Assembly (NCBI RefSeq): GCF_003063335.1
Contig: NZ_NERX01000001.1
Coordinates: 744,001 to 808,000 of the forward strand
Reading direction: 5' to 3'
Source: Limnohabitans sp. MMS-10A-192
Lineage (GTDB): Bacteria; Pseudomonadota; Gammaproteobacteria; Burkholderiales; Burkholderiaceae_C
DNA length: 64,000 bases
Positions 8,062-15,876 of this stretch are shown here, piece by piece (the stretch's first letter is position 1; each line of letters begins with the position of its first letter). The notes beneath the pieces were generated by a model. The model saw nothing but the letters and a program-made list of their open reading frames with translations. It was not told the DNA's origin and did not search any database. The position numbers and the translations under genes were made by a program.

Positions 8062-10296
8062 TCAGCGCCTTCGGGCTGACCGCACACCTTTTACGTTTCG
8101 CACCGTGCCCAGCACCTTGTTCAGGCCCGCCGCATCGCTGATTTCTACCGTGAAAGTCATCCAGGCTGTGCCTTTGACCGATTGGGTTTGCACCCCGATC
8201 ACGTTCATTTTTTCTTTGGCAAAGACCTCCGAGATGTCGCGCAGCAAGCCTTGGCGGTCAAACGCTTCAACCGACACGTCGATGGGATAAACCGCACCGT
8301 CAGGCCCTTTGTGCTCACCCCATCGCACGTCGATCACCCGCTCACCATGGCGCGACGCCAGCTCGCGGAAATTGCTGCAGTCCTGGCGGTGGATGCTCAC
8401 GCCCTTGCCTCGGGTGACAAAACCACTGATCACATCGGGCGGCGCAGGTTTGCAGCAGCGTGACAACTGGGTCAAGAGCGAGTCCACCCCCACCACCAGC
8501 ACGCCCGATGGTGATTTGCGCGCCACGGCGCCTTTGAATTTCTTTTGCAGGTACTCGTCAGGCAAAAGGGCGGGCTCAGGCGGGTTGAGCAAAACCTCGA
8601 TGTTGCGCAGCGAGTATTCGTCTTTGCCCACGACCTCGAACAAGCCCTCGGCCGACTTGAAACCCAGCTGACTGGCCAAATCCTCGAGCTTGGTGGATGT
8701 GCGGCCCAGACGTTGCAAGAGTTTTTCGACCGCCTCGCGCCCACGCGCGATGGTCTCTTCGCTGATCTGCGCGTTGAACCAGGCACGCACCTTGGCACGG
8801 GCACGGTTGCTGGCCAAATAACCCAACTCGGGGTTGAGCCAGTCGCGTGAGGGGCCGCCTTCCTTGATGGCAGTGACCTCGACCGTTTGGCCATTGGCCA
8901 GGGGCGTGTTGAGAGGCACCATGGCGCCGTCGACCTTGGCCCCACGGCAGCGATGGCCTAAATTGGTGTGCACGGTGTAAGCAAAGTCCACAGGCGTGGC
9001 GCCTTGCGGCAGTTCCACCACGGCGGCGTCGGGCGTCAGCACATAGATGCGGTCGTCGAACAGGCCTTCGCCCTGCCCTGCACCGGACAAGTCACGCTCC
9101 CAGGCGAGCAGCTGCCGCAAGACCGCGATCTTGGCGTCGTAGTCGCTGCTGGCCGAGACACCTGCATAGCCTTTGGCTCCCGCTTCCTTGTAGGCCCAAT
9201 GCGCCGCCACACCATGCTCGGCATGGTCGTGCATGGCCTGTGTGCGGATTTGAATTTCGATGGGTCTGCCGTCCACATCGCGCACCACCGTGTGCAAGGA
9301 CTGGTAGCCGTTGGGCTTGGGCTTGGCGATGTAATCGTCAAACTCTTCGGCGATCGGCACAAAGTGCTCATGCACCCAACTGAGCACCTGGTAACAGTCC
9401 GACACGGCGGGCACCACCACGCGCAGCGCACGGATGTCAAAGACCCGGTCAAAGGCCAGCGACTTGCCGCGCATCTTGCGCACGATGCTGTAGATGTGCT
9501 TGGGTCGGCCGTCGACCTGAGCTTTCACGCCCTGCGCGGCCAGTTCTTGCTGCATGCGCTCACGCAAGTCCACCATGTAACGCTCGCGCTCGCCCCGCTT
9601 TTGATCGAGCAAGCTGGCGATTTCCTTGTAGGTCACCGGCTCCAGAAAGCGGAAAGACAAGTCTTCCATCTCCCACTTGATCTGCCAGATGCCCAAGCGG
9701 TTGGCCAAGGGCGCAAACACCTGCAAGGACTCGCGAGCCAGTGCGGGCGGGACCGGCAGCTTGGTGGCCGCGTAGTGGCGCAAGGTCTGCAGGCGCGAGG
9801 CCAGGCGCAGCATGACCACGCGCAGGTCGCGGCTGAAGGCCAGCAGCATTTTGCGCACGTTTTCGGTCTGCAGCTTGGGGTCATCGACCAGCTGCGCACG
9901 GGTCTCGGCCGCGCGCGACAAGCGCTGCACATGCACCAGGTGGTTGGTCTGTATGGCCAGCTGCGCCAAGTTGGGGCCAAAGGCCTTGGTGATGACGTCT
10001 TCGGGTTTGTTCAGGTGCGGGCAGGCATAGACCAGGTAACTGGCCGCCTGCATTTGGGCCGAACCACCGATCTGGGCCAGGATGGCGGCCACCGCATCGG
10101 CGTGCGTGAGGATGTTCTCGCCCGTGTCCAGACTTTCGCCCGAGATCAAGGGCTCGGCAAATGCGCGGGCGCGGACCAGCGTGTCAGCCAGATCGGCGTT
10201 GTCGGCCGTGACCAGCATGACCGGCGGCACCGCCGCATGCAAATGCGTCGAGATGCGTGTCGGGCTGGCGGCGTGGCTGGTGTTGGGACTGACCAT
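8062..10296 (-). CDS. relA: GTP pyrophosphokinase RelA ((p)ppGpp synthetase)
   Basis: Ribosome-associated stringent-response enzyme of 744 residues. The N-terminal pseudo-hydrolase region has HADAVAAILAQIGG but lacks the HDxxED hydrolase motif of SpoT (it reads YACPHLNKPEDV), which argues for RelA rather than SpoT. The synthetase domain carries GRPKHIYSIVRKMRGKSLAF, YIAKPKPNGYQSLHTVV and IEIQIRTQAMHDHAEHGVAA. A TGS domain (DRIYVLTPDAAVVELPQGAT) and a C-terminal ACT domain follow. Start is set at the ATG giving MVSPNTSHAASP; a longer frame would run into the upstream hydrolase gene, which ends 4 bp before this start, so the two are likely co-transcribed. Confidence 0.95.
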   Translation of the reverse strand: MVSPNTSHAASPTRISTHLHAAVPPVMLVTADNADLADTLVRARAFAEPLISGESLDTGENILTHADAVAAILAQIGGSAQMQAASYLVYACPHLNKPEDVITKAFGPNLAQLAIQTNHLVHVQRLSRAAETRAQLVDDPKLQTENVRKMLLAFSRDLRVVMLRLASRLQTLRHYAATKLPVPPALARESLQVFAPLANRLGIWQIKWEMEDLSFRFLEPVTYKEIASLLDQKRGERERYMVDLRERMQQELAAQGVKAQVDGRPKHIYSIVRKMRGKSLAFDRVFDIRALRVVVPAVSDCYQVLSWVHEHFVPIAEEFDDYIAKPKPNGYQSLHTVVRDVDGRPIEIQIRTQAMHDHAEHGVAAHWAYKEAGAKGYAGVSASSDYDAKIAVLRQLLAWERDLSGAGQGEGLFDDRIYVLTPDAAVVELPQGATPVDFAYTVHTNLGHRCRGAKVDGAMVPLNTPLANGQTVEVTAIKEGGPSRDWLNPELGYLASNRARAKVRAWFNAQISEETIARGREAVEKLLQRLGRTSTKLEDLASQLGFKSAEGLFEVVGKDEYSLRNIEVLLNPPEPALLPDEYLQKKFKGAVARKSPSGVLVVGVDSLLTQLSRCCKPAPPDVISGFVTRGKGVSIHRQDCSNFRELASRHGERVIDVRWGEHKGPDGAVYPIDVSVEAFDRQGLLRDISEVFAKEKMNVIGVQTQSVKGTAWMTFTVEISDAAGLNKVLGTVRNVKGVRSARRR

Positions 10297-10300
10297 GGTG

Positions 10301-11224
10301 TCAAGCCGCAAGCAAGAAATTGGCCACCACCTCGATGTGCACATCGCTGGTGATGGTGGGGGCATGACCGCAATCGGCCCAAACAACCAATTGGGCTTTG
10401 GGGCCCCGCTCGGTCATGGCCAAAGCCGTTTCGGGGGTGAGCAAATCAGAATCGGCCCCACGAATGAGCAAGGTTTTCGCCTGTATCTGGTCGTACACGG
10501 TCCAAAGCAGCGCCTCGCCCGCTTGGGCTGCTTCGGGCGTCAAGGCACGCACCGGCGTCCCGATGGCCGGGTCGTAATGCAAAGTGAGCGCGCCATCCGC
10601 GCAAGGCCGAACCATGTGTGAAGACATCTCACGCCACACGTCCGCTGGTACAGGACCAAAACCCTGCGACAACGCCCACATGGCCGCAGCAGCTTCGTCC
10701 AGGTCACGGTACTGGCCATACCGGCCGACATAAGTCTGCATCCGCTCGACCGAGGCCCAGGTGATGGCCGGCCCCACATCGTTGAGCACCAAACGGCGAA
10801 TGGGGCTGGGCAAAGGCAAACCCGGCTGACCGGTCAGCAGCATGCCTATGAGCCCGCCCATGCTGGTGCCAAGCCAGTCCAGGCTCAACAATTCGGCACC
10901 ACACTGAGCACGCACTTGCGCCAGCAAGGCCAACATGTCGGCTGCATATTGGGGGACTTGATAGCCCATGGGGTCCGCAAGCCATTCGCTGCGACCGCGC
11001 CCCACCACATCGGGGCAAATGACTTGCAAAGGCTCGGCACTGCGGGCCACCAAGGCTTTCGCCAAACGGTCAAAGTCGCGCCCCTGTCGGGTCAAACCAT
11101 GCACGCAGACCACCACCCGGCGGGCTTGGGCATCCCCCCAACGCCAATAGGCCATGCGGTGCTGGCCCTCAGGGTGGGGGCAGGACACAAATTCAAGTTG
11201 AGGCTGCAAATCGCTGGTGGTCAT
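10301..11224 (-). CDS. Alpha/beta hydrolase fold protein
   Basis: Cytosolic hydrolase of 307 residues with a serine triad: oxyanion/HG motif VVVCVHGLTRQGRDF, nucleophile elbow LGTSMGGLIGMLL, acid region RGADSDLLTPETA and a histidine in ADCGHAPTIT. The substrate is unknown; esterase or peptidase-like activity is possible. It sits immediately upstream of relA on the same strand with a 4-bp gap, and this tight pairing suggests one transcript. The ATG giving MTTSDLQPQLEF is chosen; an ATG five codons earlier is also possible. Confidence 0.85.
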   Translation of the reverse strand: MTTSDLQPQLEFVSCPHPEGQHRMAYWRWGDAQARRVVVCVHGLTRQGRDFDRLAKALVARSAEPLQVICPDVVGRGRSEWLADPMGYQVPQYAADMLALLAQVRAQCGAELLSLDWLGTSMGGLIGMLLTGQPGLPLPSPIRRLVLNDVGPAITWASVERMQTYVGRYGQYRDLDEAAAAMWALSQGFGPVPADVWREMSSHMVRPCADGALTLHYDPAIGTPVRALTPEAAQAGEALLWTVYDQIQAKTLLIRGADSDLLTPETALAMTERGPKAQLVVWADCGHAPTITSDVHIEVVANFLLAA

Positions 11225-11322
11225 GACAATCGGACACAATCAGATCAGACGTTACCCAAAAGAGTCATTGGGCAGCGCGATAATGGACTTTTATGCATCC
11301 TAATTCATCTGGAGTGGAAATC

Positions 11323-12093
11323 ATGTTGCAAGGTAAAACAGCTTTGGTCACGGGTTCAACCAGCGGTATTGGTCTGGGCATTGCCAAGGCCTTGGCCAAA
11401 CAAGGCGCCAACATCGTTTTGAACGGTTTCGGCGACGCCGAAGGCCCCCAGAAAGAAATCGCCGCACTGGGCGTGAAAGTCGCCTACCACGGCGCCGACA
11501 TGAGCAAAGCCGGCGAAATCGAAGCCATGATGAAGTTCGCGGCCGACACATTTGGCCGCGTGGACGTCCTGGTCAACAACGCCGGTATCCAGCATGTGGC
11601 CAAAGTCGAAGACTTTCCCGTCGAACGCTGGGACGCCATCATTGCGATCAATCTGACCAGCGCATTCCACGCCACCCGCCTGGCCTTGCCTGCCATGAAG
11701 GCATCCAACTGGGGCCGCATCATCAACGTGGCCTCGATCCACGGCCTGGTGGGTTCTGCAGAAAAATCAGCTTATGTGGCCGCCAAACACGGCGTGGTCG
11801 GTTTGACCAAAGTCACCGCGCTGGAAAACGCCACCACCGGCGTGACCTGCAACGCCATTTGCCCCGGCTGGGTGTTGACCCCTCTGGTGCAAAAGCAGGT
11901 GGACGCCAAAGCTGCGGCCATGGGCCTGTCCAACGAAGAAGCCAAAAAGCTGCTGCTGCAGGAAAAAGAGCCATCCATGCAATTCACCACCCCCGAAGAA
12001 CTGGGGGAGTTGGCTGTCTTCTTCTGCTCGCCTGCAGGCAACAACGTGCGCGGTGTGGCCTGGAACATGGACGGCGGCTGGACCGCTCAGTAA
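11323..12093 (+). CDS. bdhA: D-3-hydroxybutyrate dehydrogenase (SDR family)
   Basis: Short-chain dehydrogenase of 256 residues oxidising D-3-hydroxybutyrate to acetoacetate with NAD, typically in polyhydroxybutyrate turnover. Visible are the NAD motif TGSTSGIGLGIAKAL, VLVNNAGIQHVAKVEDFP, INVASIHGLVGSAEKSAY with YVAAKHG (Tyr-x3-Lys catalytic pair), the Q/WxLTPLVQKQ loop and the C-terminal WNMDGGWTAQ typical of the BdhA subgroup. The start is the ATG after GGAG at the right spacing; an upstream in-frame ATG at 11293 lacks such a site. Divergent from the hydrolase-relA pair. Confidence 0.93.
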   Translation: MLQGKTALVTGSTSGIGLGIAKALAKQGANIVLNGFGDAEGPQKEIAALGVKVAYHGADMSKAGEIEAMMKFAADTFGRVDVLVNNAGIQHVAKVEDFPVERWDAIIAINLTSAFHATRLALPAMKASNWGRIINVASIHGLVGSAEKSAYVAAKHGVVGLTKVTALENATTGVTCNAICPGWVLTPLVQKQVDAKAAAMGLSNEEAKKLLLQEKEPSMQFTTPEELGELAVFFCSPAGNNVRGVAWNMDGGWTAQ

Positions 12094-12129
12094 ACGGCGT
12101 TATTGACGACTTTTTAAAATAATCTCACC

Positions 12130-12861
12130 ATGACTGCACCTACCTCCCGCTTGGACAAGATCGTCATCGTCGACGACGACGCACGCATTCGTGATCTGCT
12201 TCGCCGATTCTTGTCGCAAGAAGGTTTTGACGTTTTGTTGGCAGAAGACGGGCGCGCTTTGGACCGCATCCTTCAGCGCGAGACCATCGATCTGCTTGTG
12301 CTCGACTTGATGCTGCCTGGGGAAGACGGCTTGAGCATTTGCAAACGACTTCGCGGCAATGGCACCAAAATTCCAGTGATCATGCTGACCGCCAAAGGCG
12401 AAGATGTGGACCGCATCAACGGCCTGGAAATTGGTGCAGACGATTACTTGGGCAAACCCTTCAACCCCCGCGAACTGCTCGCGCGGATCCATGCTGTCTT
12501 ACGCCGCAGGCCTCAGGCTGAAGTCCCCGGAGCGCCTGCCAACGACAAAGAAGTCATCACGTTCGGCGAATTCTCACTGGATCTGGGTGTGCGTGCGCTC
12601 AGTAAAAACGGGCAAGACATTCCACTGACCACGGGTGAGTTCGCGATGCTCAAAGCACTGGTGCGCCACCCTCGCCAAGCCCTCAGTCGGGACAAGTTGG
12701 CACAACTGGCTCGCGGCCGTGAATTTGAACCGTTTGACCGCAGCTTGGATGTTCAGGTTTCACGTTTGCGCAAAATGATTGAGCTCGATCCAGCTTCGCC
12801 CAAAATCATCCAAACCGTTTGGGGGGTGGGCTATGTCTTCGTCCCCGATGGCCAATCGTGA
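12130..12861 (+). CDS. ompR: OmpR-family response regulator
   Basis: Transcription regulator of 243 residues. The receiver has IVIVDDDARIRDLLRRF, phosphoacceptor D59 in LLVLDLMLPGEDGLSI, and the lysine in GKPFNPRELLARI. The winged-helix DNA-binding domain spans about 145-240 (ALVRHPRQALSRDKLAQLAR, RSLDVQVSRLRKMIE, IQTVWGVGYVFVPD). The sequence closely resembles OmpR rather than other winged-helix regulators. Its stop overlaps the GTG start of the EnvZ-like kinase by 4 bp. It probably controls porins or envelope genes in response to osmotic or envelope conditions (family knowledge; targets not visible). Confidence 0.93.
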   Translation: MTAPTSRLDKIVIVDDDARIRDLLRRFLSQEGFDVLLAEDGRALDRILQRETIDLLVLDLMLPGEDGLSICKRLRGNGTKIPVIMLTAKGEDVDRINGLEIGADDYLGKPFNPRELLARIHAVLRRRPQAEVPGAPANDKEVITFGEFSLDLGVRALSKNGQDIPLTTGEFAMLKALVRHPRQALSRDKLAQLARGREFEPFDRSLDVQVSRLRKMIELDPASPKIIQTVWGVGYVFVPDGQS

Positions 12862-14243
12862 GCCCCGCTGAAGTCACATTGCCGGAAAACGTTGCGCTGA
12901 CAACCACGACACCGCGCAGGCTGAAATTCAGCCTGTTTTGGCGCACGTTTGTCTTGCTGGCGTTGTTGATCCTGTGCAGCAGCTTGGTTTGGTTGCAACT
13001 TTTTCGCACACAAGAGTACGAGCCACGCATCATGCGCAATGCGCACCAGATTGCCACGGTCGTGAACCTGACCAAAACCGCCTTGACGCACAGCGACGCC
13101 ATTGCCCGCGTGTCATTGCTCAAGACCCTGGCCGATGAGGAAGACGTCAATATCCAAACGCGAGAGCCCAACGACCGCATCGAGGTGTTTGGTGAAACCG
13201 CGATGGAGAAACAACTCGCGCAGGAAATGATCAACCGACTCGGTGAAGGCACTGCGGTCGCCTCCAGCGTGAACGAAAAATCGGGCTTGTGGGTGGGCTT
13301 CACCATTGAACGCGACAGTTACTGGCTCCAAATGGACCCCGAGCGACTCAAGCCATTGGGCGGAACAACCTGGCTGGTGTGGTTCAGCATGGCCATCGCA
13401 CTGTCCTTGACAGGGGCTGCCATCATGGCTGGCTTGATGAACCGCCCCCTCAAAAGACTCTCTTATGCGGCCAGTCAGGTCAGAGAAGGACACTTCAACA
13501 CCTCCACGCTGGACGAGCACGCCGCCACCAGCGAAATCCGCGAAGTCAACATTGGGTTCAACCGCATGGCCGAGCGGCTGGCCAAGATCGAAGCCGAACG
13601 CGCCTTGATGCTGGCAGGCATATCCCACGACTTGCGCACGCCACTGGCTCGCTTGCGGCTTGAAACCGAGTTGAGTGTGGCCGACCCCGAAACCCGTGAA
13701 CTCATGGCGGGCGACATCGCCCAGTTCGACGAAATCATCGACAAATTCCTCGACTACGCGCGGCCTGAGCCAACCAATCTGGGGCCGGTGCTGTTGTCGG
13801 GCGTGGTGAGCCGCTGCATTTCCCCCTGGCGCAACAATCCGCGGTTTGAAATTTCGGTGGATGTCGCCGAAGACCTGCATGTCAAAGCCGAAACCGTCGA
13901 GCTGGGTCGCGTCTTGTCCAACCTGCTGGAAAACGCCCGTCGTTACGGCCAAAGCCCCAGCGATGGTGTGACCCGTGTCGAGATCGTGGCCCGCGTGCAC
14001 GATGGCTGGGTGCTGTTGCGTGTGCGTGACCAAGGTCCTGGCGTGTCCGAAGAAACCTTGAAAAACCTGACCCAGCCCTTTTACCGAGGCGACACCGCAC
14101 GCACCTCGGCCACTGGATCAGGCCTTGGACTGGCGATTGTGGAGCGCTCGGTGCAGCGCATGGGCGGCACCTTTTCGGTGTTCAACAACAGCTCAGGCGG
14201 TTTGATGGCCTTGATGAAATTCAGGCAGGTCGAGGCGGGTTAA
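12858..14243 (+). CDS. envZ: EnvZ-like osmosensor histidine kinase
   Basis: Inner-membrane kinase of 461 residues with a GTG start that overlaps the ompR stop (GTGA). A longer frame starting at 12819 lies inside ompR and is rejected. It has a short cytoplasmic N-tail, TM1 in RTFVLLALLILCSSLVWL, a periplasmic domain, TM2 in WLVWFSMAIALSLTGAAIMA, a HAMP linker (LMNRPLKRLSYAASQVREG), phosphoacceptor H257 in AGISHDLRTPLARLRLE, N-box VLSNLLENARRYG, and G-boxes VRDQGPGVSEE and ATGSGLGLAIVE. Cognate kinase for the upstream OmpR. The 3' side ends in the repeat array at 14.3 kb. Confidence 0.92.
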   Translation: MSPAEVTLPENVALTTTTPRRLKFSLFWRTFVLLALLILCSSLVWLQLFRTQEYEPRIMRNAHQIATVVNLTKTALTHSDAIARVSLLKTLADEEDVNIQTREPNDRIEVFGETAMEKQLAQEMINRLGEGTAVASSVNEKSGLWVGFTIERDSYWLQMDPERLKPLGGTTWLVWFSMAIALSLTGAAIMAGLMNRPLKRLSYAASQVREGHFNTSTLDEHAATSEIREVNIGFNRMAERLAKIEAERALMLAGISHDLRTPLARLRLETELSVADPETRELMAGDIAQFDEIIDKFLDYARPEPTNLGPVLLSGVVSRCISPWRNNPRFEISVDVAEDLHVKAETVELGRVLSNLLENARRYGQSPSDGVTRVEIVARVHDGWVLLRVRDQGPGVSEETLKNLTQPFYRGDTARTSATGSGLGLAIVERSVQRMGGTFSVFNNSSGGLMALMKFRQVEAG

Positions 14244-14257
14244 AGCCTGTGGTGGAT

Positions 14258-14405
14258 GGACCCCGGTTCAAGCCCGGGGTGACAAGCAAGGATCTGTCAT
14301 GCAGGGCTTGATCCGGCACCCAAGCAAGGATCTGTCATGCCGGACTTGATCCGGCATCCAAGCACGCGTCTGTCATGCCGGACTTGATCCGGCATCCATC
14401 TCCCG
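14258..14405. repeat. Tandem REP-like palindrome array (38-bp period) between envZ and ispF
   Basis: One element ACCCCGG TTCAAG CCCGGGGT is followed by three near-identical palindromic units starting with GTCATGC at 14296, 14334 and 14372, exactly 38 bp apart. The core TGCCGGACTTGATCCGGCA is palindromic. The linkers CCAAGCAAGGATCT are conserved between the first units. The array lies between the 3' ends of the convergent genes envZ and ispF. Confidence 0.9.
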
Positions 14406-14452
14406 GCATCGTCCAGCTGCCCCACAGAAGTCCGACTGGGCACAACACGCCA

Positions 14453-14932
14453 TCAGCGCTTTTCCAGCAACACCACGGCCCGCGCTTCCATGCTTTGGCC
14501 CATGCCCACGGGTCCCAGCTTCTCGGCCGTTTTGGCTTTCACATTGACCTGATCGGGCTGCACACCCAGCGCCTTGGCCACCGAGGCGTTCATCGCGGCC
14601 ATGTGCGGTGCCAGCTTGGGGGCTTGAGCGATCACGGTGCTGTCCACGTTGACCAACTCATAACCGGCCGCACGCACCCGGCGCATGGCCTCGGCCAGCA
14701 AGACCGACGAGTCAGCGCCCTTGAACTGCGCGTCCGTGTCCGGAAAATGCCGCCCGATGTCGCCCAGCCCCGCCGCGCCCAACACCGCATCGGTGATGGC
14801 ATGCAAAAGCACATCGGCATCTGAATGTCCCAGCAGCCCTGCTGTGTGGGGAATTTGCACCCCGCCCAAAATCAGCTTGCGCCCCGGCACCAGGGCATGC
14901 ACATCCCAGCCTTCACCGATTCTGAAACTCAT
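14453..14932 (-). CDS. ispF: 2-C-methyl-D-erythritol 2,4-cyclodiphosphate synthase
   Basis: MEP-pathway isoprenoid enzyme of 159 residues converting CDP-methylerythritol 2-phosphate into the cyclic diphosphate with release of CMP. The zinc site is [11 protein letters not shown] with [17 protein letters not shown], followed by [19 protein letters not shown] and the C-terminal [20 protein letters not shown]. Length is normal for the family. Its ATG overlaps the ispD stop by 4 bp (ATGA), so translation of the two consecutive MEP enzymes is coupled. The frame continues upstream into ispD, but that extension is a shadow. Confidence 0.97.
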   Translation of the reverse strand: MSFRIGEGWDVHALVPGRKLILGGVQIPHTAGLLGHSDADVLLHAITDAVLGAAGLGDIGRHFPDTDAQFKGADSSVLLAEAMRRVRAAGYELVNVDSTVIAQAPKLAPHMAAMNASVAKALGVQPDQVNVKAKTAEKLGPVGMGQSMEARAVVLLEKR

Positions 14933-15642
14933 GCTCTGCTCCCCAAAATGGCTTCGGCCAAGGCGAAATCGGCCGGGTAAGTGACTTTGAAATTCTGCGC
15001 CGTGCCTTCGACCAAGCGCGGCTGGAGGCCCAAACGCTCCATCGCGCTGGCCTCGTCGGTGATGTCCGCAAAACCACTGGCCGCCACCGCCGCCAGCGCA
15101 TCGTGCAAAGCCTGGAGGCGAAACATCTGCGGCGTTTGCGCCAACCATTTGTGCTCACGCGGCACCGTGGCCAGCACGCGACCGCCTTCTTCGCTTTTGA
15201 GTGTGTCAGGCAAAGGCAGGGCCAGCAGGCCGCCGACCGCGTCACCCTGGCAAGTCTCGATCAAGCGGGACACCGACTCGGGCGACACCAGACAACGCGC
15301 GGCATCGTGCACCAGCACCCAGTCTTGGGGGTCAAGGCCTGCGGCCAACATGGCTTGCAGGCCGTTGAACACGCTCGCGGCACGTGTAGCACCACCACAG
15401 GCCACGCGCTGGAAATGCGCTGGCCAGCCTTGCTCGGCCCATACATGCCCATCATCGGGCGACAAAATCACCCAGCCACTGGCCAGTTGAGGCACCTGCG
15501 CCAAGGCCTGCACGGTGTGCATGACCATGGGCTGCCCAGCCACCTGCTGGTATTGCTTGGGTTGCACCGTGCCAGCACGGCTGCCCATGCCCGCACAAGG
15601 GATGAGGGCGTGAAAACGGGTCGAAGGGGTGCGATCGGTCAT
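14929..15642 (-). CDS. ispD: 2-C-methyl-D-erythritol 4-phosphate cytidylyltransferase
   Basis: MEP-pathway enzyme of 237 residues activating methylerythritol phosphate with CTP. The nucleotide-binding start [20 protein letters not shown] has the G-x-G-x-R and lysine pattern of the family, then [35 protein letters not shown] (substrate Asp/Arg) and a late [14 protein letters not shown]. First gene of an ispD-ispF operon reading away from mfd. A TACAAT box on the minus strand (complement of 15651-15656) lies only a few bases from the ATG, so the mRNA may be nearly leaderless. Confidence 0.96.
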   Translation of the reverse strand: MTDRTPSTRFHALIPCAGMGSRAGTVQPKQYQQVAGQPMVMHTVQALAQVPQLASGWVILSPDDGHVWAEQGWPAHFQRVACGGATRAASVFNGLQAMLAAGLDPQDWVLVHDAARCLVSPESVSRLIETCQGDAVGGLLALPLPDTLKSEEGGRVLATVPREHKWLAQTPQMFRLQALHDALAAVAASGFADITDEASAMERLGLQPRLVEGTAQNFKVTYPADFALAEAILGSRA

Positions 15643-15663
15643 AAGTTGACATTGTAGTTTTGC

Positions 15664-15734
15664 AGGTCGGTGGCTTCGGCCCCGACAAATGCCGTCGGTC
15701 CATCAAGCCCTGTCGGGGCTGAAGCCGCCAACCT
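15664..15734. repeat. Large imperfect inverted repeat between ispD and mfd
   Basis: Arms of 24 bp at 15664-15687 and 15711-15734 match at 21 of 24 positions, with core GGCTTCGGCCCCGACA against TGTCGGGGCTGAAGCC, separated by 23 bp. The three mismatches leave G:U-compatible pairs on one strand. It is a solitary REP-like element, or an RNA hairpin in the shared divergent upstream region. Confidence 0.8.
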
Positions 15735-15813
15735 AGCGAAGACTGTGCCCAATGCGCGCACCATGCTCATGAACAGCGCAAAGCTTCTAAAATCACATTC
15801 GTTCGACATGTCC

Positions 15814-15853
15814 ACACCCCCCTCCTTTTTGGCGGGGGGTGTTCTGCTTTTTT
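15814..15853 (+). terminator. GC-rich hairpin plus T-run in the mfd leader (possible attenuator)
   Basis: Stem ACACCCCCC/GGGGGGTGT extended by CC/GG with one mismatch, loop TTTTT, followed by six T at 15848-15853. It has the form of an intrinsic terminator but sits only about 25 bp before the mfd start, downstream of a candidate -10 box TAAAAT at 15788. Confidence 0.5.
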
Positions 15854-15876
15854 CATCGCCTTTGCCCATCTCCACC

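Noticed and set aside
8062..10296. SpoT-type bifunctional enzyme
   Set aside because: The HDxxED hydrolase motif is absent, leaving RelA-type synthetase activity as the better call.
14258..14405. CRISPR array
   Set aside because: The repeated units are palindromic with near-identical 10-15 bp linkers, not unique spacers, and no cas genes are present.
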